A DNA stretch of 64,000 nucleotides from Pleomorphomonas sp. NRK KF1 (GTDB lineage Bacteria; Pseudomonadota; Alphaproteobacteria; Rhizobiales; Pleomorphomonadaceae): contig NZ_JAMDLH010000002.1 of NCBI RefSeq assembly GCF_023721755.1, positions 558,001-622,000 of the forward strand, read 5' to 3'. The notes beneath the pieces are model-generated. The model searched no databases. It was not told the origin of the DNA and saw nothing but the letters and a program-made list of their open reading frames with translations. Positions 53,367 to 61,334 of this stretch are shown here, in pieces. Position 1 is the stretch's first letter. Each line of letters opens with the position of its first letter. The position numbers and the translations under genes are program-made.

Positions 53367-54151
53367 GCGGCCCTCCTCGCGTTGGCGATCTCGCCATGCA
53401 GTTCGTGAACGACGTCGTTGAAGGCCTTGTCGTAGGTGATCTCGAGGTCGCGCGGCCGCGCGAAGGGTACGCGGTGCTCGCGCAATACCCGACCGGGACG
53501 GGCGCTCATCACCAGGATCTTGTCGGCGAGGAACACCGCTTCGCGCAGGTCGTGCGTGACGAGAATGATCGTGACGTCCTGCTCGGCATGCAGGTCGCGA
53601 ATGACGCACCAGAGCTCTTCGCGCGTGAAGGCATCGAGAGCGCCGAACGGCTCGTCCAGCATCAGAAGCTGCGGCTCGTGAATCAGGGCCCGGCAGAGGT
53701 TGGCGCGCTGCTGCATGCCGCCGGAGAGCTGCCAGGGATACTTCGAACCGAAGCCCTTGAGGCCGACCACTTCGAGCAAATGCTCGGCCTTCTCGACATA
53801 CTCGGCCTTGTGGGCGCGAAGCCGCTTGCGGTGCTTCTCGACGATCTCGAGCGGTAGCAGGATGTTGTCGAGCGTGGTGCGCCAAGGCAGCATACTGGGG
53901 TTCTGGAAGGCCATGCCGACGATGCTCACCGGTTCGGTGACGTGCTGGCCGGCCACGATGACGTTGCCCGCCTGCGGAATGTGCAGCCCGGTGACAAGGC
54001 GCATCAGCGTCGACTTGCCGCAACCGGAGGGACCGACGACGGCGGCGAACTCGCCCTTGTCGACCTTGAAGGTGAGATCGGCCACGGCCAGCGTTCCGCT
54101 TGCCCCGCCATAGCGCATGTCGACGTTTTCGATGGAGACGAGATGGGTCAT
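53363..54151 (-). CDS. ABC transporter ATP-binding protein (SsuB/TauB-like)
   Basis: A 262-residue ATPase: Walker [14 protein letters not shown]-loop AFQNPSMLPWRTTLDNI, signature LSGGMQQRANLCRAL, Walker [21 protein letters not shown], switch His in IILVTHDLREAVFLADKI. It belongs to the nitrate/sulfonate/taurine/HMP-precursor importer class. The gene overlaps the permease start and follows the binding protein gene after a hairpin. Confidence 0.92.
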   Translation of the reverse strand: MTHLVSIENVDMRYGGASGTLAVADLTFKVDKGEFAAVVGPSGCGKSTLMRLVTGLHIPQAGNVIVAGQHVTEPVSIVGMAFQNPSMLPWRTTLDNILLPLEIVEKHRKRLRAHKAEYVEKAEHLLEVVGLKGFGSKYPWQLSGGMQQRANLCRALIHEPQLLMLDEPFGALDAFTREELWCVIRDLHAEQDVTIILVTHDLREAVFLADKILVMSARPGRVLREHRVPFARPRDLEITYDKAFNDVVHELHGEIANARRAA

Positions 54152-54191
54152 GTGTCTCGCGTTTCGGGCTCGCGGTTCAGGGAAAACGCAA

Positions 54192-54217
54192 GACCGGCCG
54201 AGAGAGCTCGGCCGGTC
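54192..54217. terminator. intercistronic hairpin after the binding protein gene
   Basis: GACCGGCCGAG (54192-54202) and CTCGGCCGGTC (54207-54217) make a perfect 11-bp stem with a 4-base loop, 14 bases after the binding-protein stop. On the minus strand TTGCGTTTTCCC follows, so partial termination or message protection between the abundant binding protein and the ATPase is likely. Confidence 0.6.
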
Positions 54218-54230
54218 GACGACATCTTGA

Positions 54231-55271
54231 TCAGGGCAGCTTGCGCTCGCCTTCCGGCGGCAGGAAGCTGGCGTCGAAAACCTTGTCGGCGGTCACCGCG
54301 CCCTTGAGGCCCATCGAGGTCTTCAACGTCTCGATGGAGGCGGCGAGCCGCTCCGGATCGACGCCCCCCATGCCATGCTCGACGACATAAGGCGTCTTGA
54401 TGTTCTGGGCGTTGGCCATGGTGAGGCGCTCAAGCTCGATGTCGGGGTTCAGCGTCTCGTTGCGCTTCAGCACGGCGTCGACACCCTCCTGCGGGTTGGC
54501 GACGGCGTCGGCAAAGCCCTTGGCGAGCGCCTTGAGCACGCCTTTCACCACTTCGGGGTTGGCGGCGGCAAAGTCGGTGTTCACCGTAACGGTGTTGCCG
54601 TAGAGGTTGAGGCCATGCTCGGCCATCAGGATGGGCGTGATATCGTCGGCCGGCACGCCCTGGGCCTTGAGATTCAGGATCACCGAGAACGAGAAGCCGA
54701 AGACGGCGTCGACGTCGCCCTTGGCGAGCATCGGTTCGCGCACCGGGAAGCCGACCGACTCGAGCGTGATGTTGCTGTCGTCGATACCGGCGACGGCCTT
54801 GAAGGCCTTCCACTGGGCGAAGGCGCCATCCGGCGGCGGCGCGCCGAGCTTCTTGCCTTCGAGCGACTTCGGATCGTCGGTGATGCCAAGCGACTTGCGA
54901 CCGACGATGGCGAAGGTCGGGCGGTCGTAGACCATGAAAACGCCCTTGATCTTCTGCGACGGATCTTCGTCGAGCAGCTTGATCAGCGAGTTGATGTCGC
55001 CGAAACCCATGTCGTAGGTGCCAGTAGCGACGCGCGAGATGGCCTCCACAGAGCCATTGCCGCTGTCGATGGTGACATCCAGCCCTTCGGCCTTGAAGTA
55101 ACCCTTGTCGAGCGCCAGCAGGAAGCCGGCCGCCGGTCCCTCGAACTTCCAATCGAGCGTGAACTTGACCGGCGTATCGGCGAAGGCGGCCGGTGCGGCC
55201 ATAAGCGAGGCGACCCCCGCGAGACCGACAAACGCGGCTCTCGCGGCAAGGCTGCGGGCGGATTTCAGCAT
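54231..55271 (-). CDS. ABC substrate-binding protein (NMT1/SsuA-like)
   Basis: A 346-residue periplasmic binding protein: signal peptide MLKSARSLAARAAFVGLAGV with cleavage after APAAFA (about residue 31), then the NMT1-type start VKFTLDWKFEGPAAGFLLAL, DKGYFKAEGLDVTID, TGTYDMGFGDINSLI, and FAIVGRKSLGITDDPKSLEG. Such proteins bind pyrimidine precursors, sulfonates, nitriles or amides. The ATG at 55271 follows AAGGGGAA. First gene of the importer-dap operon; a CAAAATGCAATT motif lies 84-95 bases upstream. A peptide amide or short D-peptide ligand is inferred from the peptidase neighbours. Confidence 0.88.
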   Translation of the reverse strand: MLKSARSLAARAAFVGLAGVASLMAAPAAFADTPVKFTLDWKFEGPAAGFLLALDKGYFKAEGLDVTIDSGNGSVEAISRVATGTYDMGFGDINSLIKLLDEDPSQKIKGVFMVYDRPTFAIVGRKSLGITDDPKSLEGKKLGAPPPDGAFAQWKAFKAVAGIDDSNITLESVGFPVREPMLAKGDVDAVFGFSFSVILNLKAQGVPADDITPILMAEHGLNLYGNTVTVNTDFAAANPEVVKGVLKALAKGFADAVANPQEGVDAVLKRNETLNPDIELERLTMANAQNIKTPYVVEHGMGGVDPERLAASIETLKTSMGLKGAVTADKVFDASFLPPEGERKLP

Positions 55272-55354
55272 GACGTTCCCCTTATAGGCTTGTAATGACG
55301 CCATTTTGCCGGGGAAGTGGTCAGAAATGCAAGCCAAATTGCTCAATGTCTAAG

Positions 55355-55366
55355 CAAAATGCAATT
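55355..55366 (+). promoter_or_regulatory. CAAAATGCAATT motif upstream of the importer-dap operon
   Basis: This 12-mer also occurs at 8645-8656 upstream of transaldolase, where its first ten bases form a perfect inverted repeat. Here a related AAATGCAAG lies at 55325-55333 and TTGC-N11-GCAA spans the interval. The whole stretch is AT-rich against a GC-rich background, as expected for a regulatory region. Confidence 0.3.
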
Positions 55367-55452
55367 TGCCTACACATTAGGCTTTGTTTCGAGCCTCTCT
55401 GCCTGCCGCACGTGCACTCGGCTGTGGATAGCGCGGGCAGAGGTTCGCGCCC

Positions 55453-56574
55453 CTAGCTGGTTCGCCCAAATTTCGCCTCCAACCAGGCGTGCGGCAGGGC
55501 CGGCATGAAGTTGTCATCCCGGCCGGTCATGTCGGCGCTCGCGACGAGTGCGTTGAGGATCGCCTCCTCGACGGCCTGGACCGTGGCGTCGAAAAAGGGA
55601 TCGATATCGGCATCGGGGATCGAGACCAGTGAAGCGAGGCGACCAGAACGACCGGCGGCGGCCTCGGCATTGGCGGTCGAGAAGGCCAGGAAGATGTCGC
55701 CCGACGAATTGTAGCCGAGCCCGCCTGTCCAGGCGATGCCGAGGGGCACCCGCCGGGCAATCCGCTTCAGTTGATGCGGCAGAAGCGGCGCGTCGGTGGC
55801 GACGATGGCGATGATCGAACTTTTCTCCGCGCGGGGCGTGCGCTCGATCGGACGAGGTTCGGCAAGTTCCGCTCCGGCGCGATAGCCCCGGATCATGAGA
55901 TTGCTGCGCTTGCCGAAGTTGCTCTGAACGAACACGCCAAGCGTGAAGGTCTCTTCCGCCCAATGGACGAGGCGGGATGCCGTGCCGGAGCCGGCCTTGA
56001 ACTCGAAGGTGCACATGCCGGTTCCACCGCCGACCGACCCTTCGTCGATCGGCCCGGAGATGGCGCCGTCAAGGGCGGCGAAGACATGCCCCTCCGTCAG
56101 ATGATGGCCGTTGATGTCGTTGAGAAAGCCATCGTAGGTCTCGCCGGCCACCGGCAAGCCCCAGGCCGAAGCAAGAGCCTCCGGCCTGTTGGCCGCCACC
56201 CACTTCAGCGTCGCGTCACGGGCAACACCAAGGGAGTGCGTGTTGGTGATGGTGATCGGCAGGCTGAAGGCGCCAACCTCTTCAACGAGATGGATGCCGG
56301 TCAGTTCGCCGTTGCCATTACCCGAGAAGAAGCCGGCATGGCAGGGACAGGCGATATCGGCGTGTGGGCGAGGCAAGATGGCCGTCACACCTGTCCGCAC
56401 CGGACCATGGCCGACGTTCAGCGGCCCATCCCCCGAAATCAGGGTCGTGTAGCCGACGCTGACGCCCGGCACATCGGTAATGGCGTTGAACCGCCCCGGT
56501 TCGCCATCGAAGGGAATGGCGAAGGCCCGAGCCCGCGGCCGGCTTGTTGGCGTCGAGAGATGAAAATCGGTCAC
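55453..56574 (-). CDS. dmpA: DmpA-type P1 family aminopeptidase (L-aminopeptidase/D-esterase)
   Basis: A 373-residue autoprocessing N-terminal-nucleophile peptidase; Ochrobactrum anthropi DmpA (about 375 residues) cleaves itself into alpha and beta chains and then hydrolyses L-aminoacyl peptides and amides and D-aminoacyl esters. Conserved: NAITDVPGVSVGYTTLISGD, GHGPVRTGVTAILPR, GSVGGGTGMCTFEFKAG, and the cleavage/nucleophile site EKSSIIAIVATDAPLLPHQ with Ser253 (DmpA Ser250). The residue before the nucleophile is Ser rather than Gly. I chose the GTG at 56574, which gives the family length and follows GGAG. It stands 181 bases upstream of the importer-dap operon on the same strand. Confidence 0.9.
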   Translation of the reverse strand: MTDFHLSTPTSRPRARAFAIPFDGEPGRFNAITDVPGVSVGYTTLISGDGPLNVGHGPVRTGVTAILPRPHADIACPCHAGFFSGNGNGELTGIHLVEEVGAFSLPITITNTHSLGVARDATLKWVAANRPEALASAWGLPVAGETYDGFLNDINGHHLTEGHVFAALDGAISGPIDEGSVGGGTGMCTFEFKAGSGTASRLVHWAEETFTLGVFVQSNFGKRSNLMIRGYRAGAELAEPRPIERTPRAEKSSIIAIVATDAPLLPHQLKRIARRVPLGIAWTGGLGYNSSGDIFLAFSTANAEAAAGRSGRLASLVSIPDADIDPFFDATVQAVEEAILNALVASADMTGRDDNFMPALPHAWLEAKFGRTS

Positions 56575-56795
56575 GATGGATACGTCTCCGGAGCGGCACG
56601 CAAAATCGGAAACGCAGGATAGGCACCGGCCGAACCGGAAAGGCAAGAGTGGTCGATCGATGCCGGGTCAACGAGGAGGCCACTCTCGCCGGCATCGATC
56701 GACCGACCCGACAAGACCAGGAGATGCGGCGGACCTGGCTTCACCGGGTTTTAGTTGGAAAGCAATTGTACTCTTTCCAAAATCTCTAGACTATC

Positions 56796-56834
56796 AACAA
56801 TATTGTTCTAGCGTTTTAACGAGTTGTTTACAAC
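56796..56834. promoter_or_regulatory. two palindromes AACAATATTGTT and GTTGTTTACAAC
   Basis: A perfect 12-base palindrome AACAATATTGTT (56796-56807) and, 16 bp on, GTTGTTTACAAC (56823-56834), lie 222-260 bases upstream of dmpA. The second is identical over 12 bases to the core of the candidate DeoR operator at 41186-41197. Confidence 0.35.
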
Positions 56835-57029
56835 AACATACGGACACGACACCGCCGTCCAGTAAGTTAATCATAAAAAAGTAACCTTAATTCATGCCTC
56901 GACGGCTTTCCGGCGAGAGGCGCTCCGGTCGCCCCAACCGAGCACAGAGCGATATCAAGCCGCTCACGCCGTTGTTTCTCAAAAGGGGTTCGGGCCGAGA
57001 AGTCAGCGCCTCCTCGGCTGATACCGTTT

Positions 57030-57138
57030 CCGTCGGGTTTCGACCTTTCGGGCGGAACCTGACGGAAGCGGAAGCGCCCGACCGGGCGCCGGCCGGTCAG
57101 GCCGAAACCCGCTTGAGCCGGATAAGTCCGGATCAAGC
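57030..57138. repeat. cluster of three GC-rich inverted repeats
   Basis: Three consecutive hairpins: 57030-57065 (CCGTC/GACGG with inner GGTTTC/GGAACC), 57074-57089 (GCGCCC/GGGCGC) and 57111-57138 (12-bp arms GCTTGAGCCGGA / TCCGGATCAAGC, one mismatch, TAAG loop). They lie beyond the pleD stop. The arrangement resembles a mosaic intergenic palindromic element; the last could also terminate pleD. Confidence 0.45.
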
Positions 57139-57193
57139 GGAACGCGTATGAGGCCTCTAGCTGGCCTGACAAACGATCCGGACGAACTTGCGA

Positions 57194-58567
57194 TCAGGCG
57201 GCAGCGAGAACGACGCGGTTCCGCCCTTCCGCCTTGGCGCGATAGAGGGCGTTGTCGGCGCGCTTCAGCAGCGACTCCGGTGTATCGCCGTCATGCAGAA
57301 TGTAGGCGGCGCCAACGGAAATGGTCACGTCGACGAACTCCGCCCCGCCGTGGATGGCAAAGGGATCGCGGGCGATCTTGGTACGCAGACGTTCGGCGAC
57401 GATGGACGCGATGCCGTAGTCGGTTTCCGGCATGACGATCACAAACTCCTCGCCGCCGAAGCGGCAGGGCAGATCGAGAGCGCGCAGATTGCGGCGAATG
57501 CGGGTGGCGAACTCCCTGAGGATCTCGTCGCCGGCATCATGACCGTGAGTGTCATTGACCTTCTTGAAGTAGTCGATGTCGATGATCAGCAGCGACAGAT
57601 CGCCCTTCTTCTCGCCGGCGCGCTCGACGAGCGCGGCGAGATGCGAGTCAAGGTAACGACGATTGTAGAGGCCCGTCAGCGCATCGGTGATGGCAAGCTC
57701 CATCGTCTGCAGCACGCTGGCGCGCAAGCGATCGGTATAGCGCTTGCGGCGGATCTGGGTCCGGCAACGGGCGATGAGCTCCTGAGCGTCAACCGGCCGG
57801 ATCAGATAGTCATTGATGCCGAGCTCGAGGCCGCGCGTCAGCCGGCTACCTTCATCCGGGTCGGCGATCAGCAGGATCGGCAGCAAGCGTGTCCTGTCGA
57901 GCGATCGCAACTGCGAGCAAAGGCGGAGCGCATCGTAGTCGTCGAGCCCCATGGAGATCATGGCGAGGTCATAATCGCCCTCGGCAGCGCGGAACAACGC
58001 CTCCTGCGGGTTGGTCTCGATGTCAACGGCCATCTCGCTGGACAGCGCCTGAGCGATCCGCACGTAAGCCGAGCGGCGGTCCTCGACGAGCAGCACGCGG
58101 CCGGGCGCGCGCGCGGTGAGATCGGCGTAGGTCATCGCCCGGTCGAAGGCGACCGAACCCTGGCTGGCCCTGAGATCGAGCTCGTCGGTAAGCTGCTTGA
58201 GGCGAACGAGGCTCTTCACGCGGGTAATGAGCTGGGTGTCGGAGACAGGCTTGGTGAGGAAATCGTCGGCGCCTGCCTCAAGGCCGTGGACGCGATCGGC
58301 GGGCTGGTCGAGCGCGGTGACCATGATCACCGGCAGTTGGGTCGTTTTCGGATTGGCGCGAATGCGGCGGCAGACTTCGAAACCATCCATCCCCGGCATC
58401 ATCACATCGAGAAGGACGATGTCGTAGGCGGCGTTGTCGAGCATCGCCAGCGCCTCGGCGCCCGACGTCGCGGTATGAACATCGAAGTATTCGGCGGTGA
58501 GGCGAGCCTCCATGAGGCGCACGTTGACCAATATGTCGTCGACAACAAGAATACGCGCTGTCATCAC
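57194..58567 (-). CDS. pleD: PleD-type response regulator diguanylate cyclase
   Basis: A 457-residue protein with receiver 1 (about 4-118, phospho-acceptor Asp53 in IVLLDVMMPGMDG), receiver 2 (about 155-270, in which MISMGLDDYDALR replaces the usual Asp-centred site, as expected for an adaptor), and a C-terminal GGDEF domain (about 290-455). The active loop is RFGGEEF and the product-inhibition I-site RALD lies five residues before it. By homology with Caulobacter PleD it makes cyclic di-GMP on phosphorylation and controls the motile-to-sessile switch. It follows divK by 22 bases in the conserved divK-pleD operon. Confidence 0.96.
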   Translation of the reverse strand: MMTARILVVDDILVNVRLMEARLTAEYFDVHTATSGAEALAMLDNAAYDIVLLDVMMPGMDGFEVCRRIRANPKTTQLPVIMVTALDQPADRVHGLEAGADDFLTKPVSDTQLITRVKSLVRLKQLTDELDLRASQGSVAFDRAMTYADLTARAPGRVLLVEDRRSAYVRIAQALSSEMAVDIETNPQEALFRAAEGDYDLAMISMGLDDYDALRLCSQLRSLDRTRLLPILLIADPDEGSRLTRGLELGINDYLIRPVDAQELIARCRTQIRRKRYTDRLRASVLQTMELAITDALTGLYNRRYLDSHLAALVERAGEKKGDLSLLIIDIDYFKKVNDTHGHDAGDEILREFATRIRRNLRALDLPCRFGGEEFVIVMPETDYGIASIVAERLRTKIARDPFAIHGGAEFVDVTISVGAAYILHDGDTPESLLKRADNALYRAKAEGRNRVVLAAA

Positions 58568-58589
58568 ACACTTCCGTTCCGACCGGCGC

Positions 58590-58961
58590 TTACTGGTCGC
58601 CGATATACGTCCGCACCGTCTCGATGAACTTTGAAACCGAAATCGGCTTGGAAATATAAGCCTCGCAGCCGCCCTGGCGAATGCGCTCCTCGTCGCCCTT
58701 CATGGCAAAGGCGGTGACCGCGACCACGGGGATGGAGCGCAGCTCGTCATCTTCCTTCAGCCACTTGGTGACCTCCAGCCCCGACACTTCGGGCAGCTGG
58801 ATGTCCATGAGAATGAGGTCCGGCCGGTGGGTGCGCACCAGATCCAGAGCTTCTATCCCATTGCGTGTTTGAATCGTGCGATAACCATGCGCTTCCAGGA
58901 GATCGTGGAAGAGCTTCATGTTGAGCTCGTTGTCCTCGACGATGAGAACTGTCTTGGCCAT
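58590..58961 (-). CDS. divK: single-domain cell-cycle response regulator DivK
   Basis: A 123-residue CheY-like receiver with acidic residues Glu9/Asp10, phospho-acceptor Asp53 in [13 protein letters not shown], Thr in [13 protein letters not shown] and Lys in YISKPISV. Length, the [17 protein letters not shown] opening and linkage to pleD identify it as DivK, which relays signals from PleC/DivJ-type kinases to the CtrA cell-cycle pathway. First gene of the divK-pleD operon; no effector domain. Confidence 0.96.
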   Translation of the reverse strand: MAKTVLIVEDNELNMKLFHDLLEAHGYRTIQTRNGIEALDLVRTHRPDLILMDIQLPEVSGLEVTKWLKEDDELRSIPVVAVTAFAMKGDEERIRQGGCEAYISKPISVSKFIETVRTYIGDQ

Positions 58962-59134
58962 TCGACTCTCTTTCCGCCTTGCGCACCGGTTTTGCCGGGT
59001 GCTTGGCGGTTTTCATTCCGGCACGCTCGGCTCGTACGCAGGAACGACTTCCGGTGGGGATAGGTTGCCGCACTGATTCCAGTATAACAAATATAGTACG
59101 GATTCCTTTAGCAATCCCAAACGGTGGATCGAAT

Positions 59135-59422
59135 ATGCCCATTGGTAAAAGACTTACCATCGACGCGGCGGAGGAGTTGGCCATTTCCGCCCTCGCCTAC
59201 CTTGCTGGAAATCCGGATGCGCTTGGTCGCTTCCTGTCACTTTCCGGCATTGGGCCAGCCGATCTTCGGGCGGCGGCGCGCGAACCCGGCTTTCTCGCCG
59301 GGGTGCTGGAATTCTTCCTGGCCGACGAGTCGCTGCTGCTCTCCTTCGTCGAGGCGGCCGAGGTGAGGCCGACCATGATCGCAGCGGCACGCCACGCGCT
59401 GGCCGGCGACAGCGAGTTCTGA
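59135..59422 (+). CDS. DUF3572 family protein
   Basis: A 95-residue helical protein typical of Alphaproteobacteria: AAEELAISALAYLAGNPDAL, FLSLSGIGPADLRAAAREPG, FLAGVLEFFLADESLLLSF. No function is known for DUF3572. The ATG at 59135 gives the family N-terminus; the long upstream extension overlaps the divK promoter region and lacks conservation. It is 39 bases ahead of dinB, the common neighbour of this family, and probably co-transcribed with it. Confidence 0.85.
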   Translation: MPIGKRLTIDAAEELAISALAYLAGNPDALGRFLSLSGIGPADLRAAAREPGFLAGVLEFFLADESLLLSFVEAAEVRPTMIAAARHALAGDSEF

Positions 59423-59461
59423 TCGACCGGCTGGGAGACGGCGAGCCGCCGGGAGGCGAAC

Positions 59462-60748
59462 ATGTCCCAAGCATCGGACGGCTTTTGCAGGGATTGCCTG
59501 GCCCCGGTTCCGGGCGAGGGGCGCCGGTGCCCAGCCTGCGGCGGCCCGCGCCTCATCCGCCATCCCGACCTTCATCGCCTGGTCATCGCGCATGTCGATT
59601 GCGACGCCTTCTACGCCTCGGTTGAAAAACGGGACGACCCGTCGCTTGCCACCAAGCCGTTGATCATCGGCGGCGGCAAGCGTGGCGTCGTGTCGACGGC
59701 CTGCTATATCGCCCGCATCAGCGGCGTGCGCTCGGCAATGCCCATGTTCAAGGCCCTGCAGCTTTGTCCCGAGGCGGTTGTGATCCGGCCCAACATGGAG
59801 AAATACGCGCGCGTCGGCCGGGAGATTCGGCGGCGGATGCTCGAACTGACCCCGCTCGTCGAGCCGCTGTCCATCGACGAAGCCTTTCTCGACTTGTCGG
59901 GCACCGAGAAGCTGCATCGCGCCAGCCCCGCGCTTGTGCTGGCCCGCTTCGCCCGGGACGTGGAGCGCGAGGTCGGCATCACCGTTTCCGTGGGGCTCGC
60001 CGCGAACAAGTTTCTTGCCAAGATCGCCTCCGATCTCGACAAGCCCAGGGGCTTTTCGGTGATCGGACAGTCGGAAGCGGCAGCTTTCCTGGCACCCCGT
60101 CCCGTGACCACGATCTGGGGCGTCGGCCGCGCCTTCTCCGAGCGCCTTGCTGCGGACGGCTTCCGGACGGTTGGCGACCTGCAGGCCGCCGACCCCGCCC
60201 GGCTCACCAGCCGCTACGGCGCGCTCGGTCTCAGGATCGTGAAGCTGTCGCGCGGCGAGGACAGCCGGCACGTCGTTCCCAACTCGAAACGCAAGAGCGT
60301 CGGCTCGGAGGTGACATTCTTCGAAGATCTGGCCGACCTCCGCGATCTCCGGCCGATCCTGCGCGAACAGGCGGAGCGCGTTTCCTTCGGCCTCAAGCAT
60401 GAGGACATCGCCGGCTCCACGGTGACGCTGAAGCTCAAGACGGCCGATTTCAAGCTGAGAACCCGGGCGCGGCGCCTTGCCGACCCCACTCAGCTCGCCG
60501 ACCGCATCTTCACGGCGGCCGACGCTCTCCTCGCCGAAGAGGCGCACGGCCAGAAATACCGGCTCCTCGGCGTCTCGGTCTCGGATCTCTGCGAAAGCCG
60601 CTTCGCCGATCCGGCCGATCTCGTCGATCAGAAGGCAACGCGCAAGGCAGCCGCCGAGCGCGCCATGGACGAAGTCAGGCAGAAATTCGGCAAGCATGCA
60701 CTCGAAACCGGCCTGGTTTTCGGCAACCACCGCCGCCACAAGGAGTGA
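59462..60748 (+). CDS. dinB: DNA polymerase IV
   Basis: A 428-residue Y-family translesion polymerase. Catalytic carboxylates lie in [14 protein letters not shown] and [25 protein letters not shown] is the fingers/thumb signature; the little finger occupies about 275-390. The N-terminus bears a CxxC..CxxC segment ([20 protein letters not shown]), a zinc-finger-like extension seen in some alphaproteobacterial DinB proteins. No C-terminal beta-clamp motif is obvious to me. GGAGG precedes the ATG. It follows the DUF3572 gene; no LexA box was evident upstream by eye. Confidence 0.94.
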   Translation: MSQASDGFCRDCLAPVPGEGRRCPACGGPRLIRHPDLHRLVIAHVDCDAFYASVEKRDDPSLATKPLIIGGGKRGVVSTACYIARISGVRSAMPMFKALQLCPEAVVIRPNMEKYARVGREIRRRMLELTPLVEPLSIDEAFLDLSGTEKLHRASPALVLARFARDVEREVGITVSVGLAANKFLAKIASDLDKPRGFSVIGQSEAAAFLAPRPVTTIWGVGRAFSERLAADGFRTVGDLQAADPARLTSRYGALGLRIVKLSRGEDSRHVVPNSKRKSVGSEVTFFEDLADLRDLRPILREQAERVSFGLKHEDIAGSTVTLKLKTADFKLRTRARRLADPTQLADRIFTAADALLAEEAHGQKYRLLGVSVSDLCESRFADPADLVDQKATRKAAAERAMDEVRQKFGKHALETGLVFGNHRRHKE

Positions 60749-60757
60749 TGGCGTGGC

Positions 60758-61204
60758 TCACCCGTTGTTCAGGCGGGCGCGCGTCGTCCGTGGCGTCGTC
60801 AAGAGCAGGCTGGTGTCGGAGCCGGTAATGCCGGGCAAAAGACGGATGCGACGCAATACCGTATCGAAGTCGGTCAGCGTCGCCGCGCCCAGTTCGACGA
60901 CGAGATCCCAGCGGCCATTGGTCGTGTGAATGGCCGCGACTTCCGGGAAACCACCGAGTTGCCGGATCACCTTGTCCAACACGTGTCCCTCGATCTCGAT
61001 CATCATGACCGCCCGGACAGGCACTTCGACGGCATCGTTACGCAGGATCACCGTATAGCCGAGAATGTCTCCATCACGTTCCAGCCGTTCCATGCGAGCC
61101 CGCACGGTGGCGCGCGAAACGCCAAGCTCAATCGCGAGATCGGATACCGAACGACGGCCGTCGTGACGCAGGAGAGTGACCAATTGCTGATCGAGCCGAT
61201 CCAT
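60758..61204 (-). CDS. Lrp/AsnC-family regulator of arginine catabolism
   Basis: A 148-residue regulator: helix-turn-helix (SDLAIELGVSRATVRARMERLE, about 20-41) and a C-terminal RAM ligand-binding domain with AAIHTTNGRWDLVVELGA. It is divergent from arginase and ornithine cyclodeaminase, so it probably activates them in response to arginine or ornithine, as in the ArgR-like AsnC regulators of rhizobia. The ATG at 61204 gives a canonical start (MDRLDQQLVTLLRHDGRRS); a TTG 45 bases upstream is an alternative. Neither has a strong ribosome site. Confidence 0.87.
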   Translation of the reverse strand: MDRLDQQLVTLLRHDGRRSVSDLAIELGVSRATVRARMERLERDGDILGYTVILRNDAVEVPVRAVMMIEIEGHVLDKVIRQLGGFPEVAAIHTTNGRWDLVVELGAATLTDFDTVLRRIRLLPGITGSDTSLLLTTPRTTRARLNNG

Positions 61205-61209
61205 ATAAA

Positions 61210-61238
61210 TGCCATTTCGCTCAATGAAACTGCCATTT
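61210..61238. promoter_or_regulatory. direct repeats TGCCATTT spaced 21 bp, candidate Lrp site
   Basis: TGCCATTT at 61210-61217 and 61231-61238, two helical turns apart, flank a TTTC-N7-GAAA dyad. They lie between the Lrp-type regulator and arginase and overlap the leader of the regulator gene. Lrp/AsnC octamers bind such spaced arrays. Confidence 0.35.
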
Positions 61239-61334
61239 TGATAAGCCAAACCGTGTAATTTGCCAATCCCGCCTGTTCACTTCGCCGGCCGCTCATGGCC
61301 AGATGCCCGCGATCCGACAGCGAGGGACAAAGGT

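Larger units (their letters stand above)
56575..57193. other. 619-base intergenic region with palindromes and hairpins
   Basis: No gene is supported here; short frames on both strands have poor composition. The dmpA-proximal half contains AT-rich palindromes (56796-56807 and 56823-56834). The pleD-proximal half (57030-57138) is a run of GC-rich hairpins. The dmpA promoter and the pleD terminator must also lie here. Confidence 0.6.

Noticed and set aside
53367-54023. N-terminal extension of the SsuC-like permease frame
   Set aside because: Runs inside the ATPase gene in another frame; the ATG at 53366 has a strong ribosome site.
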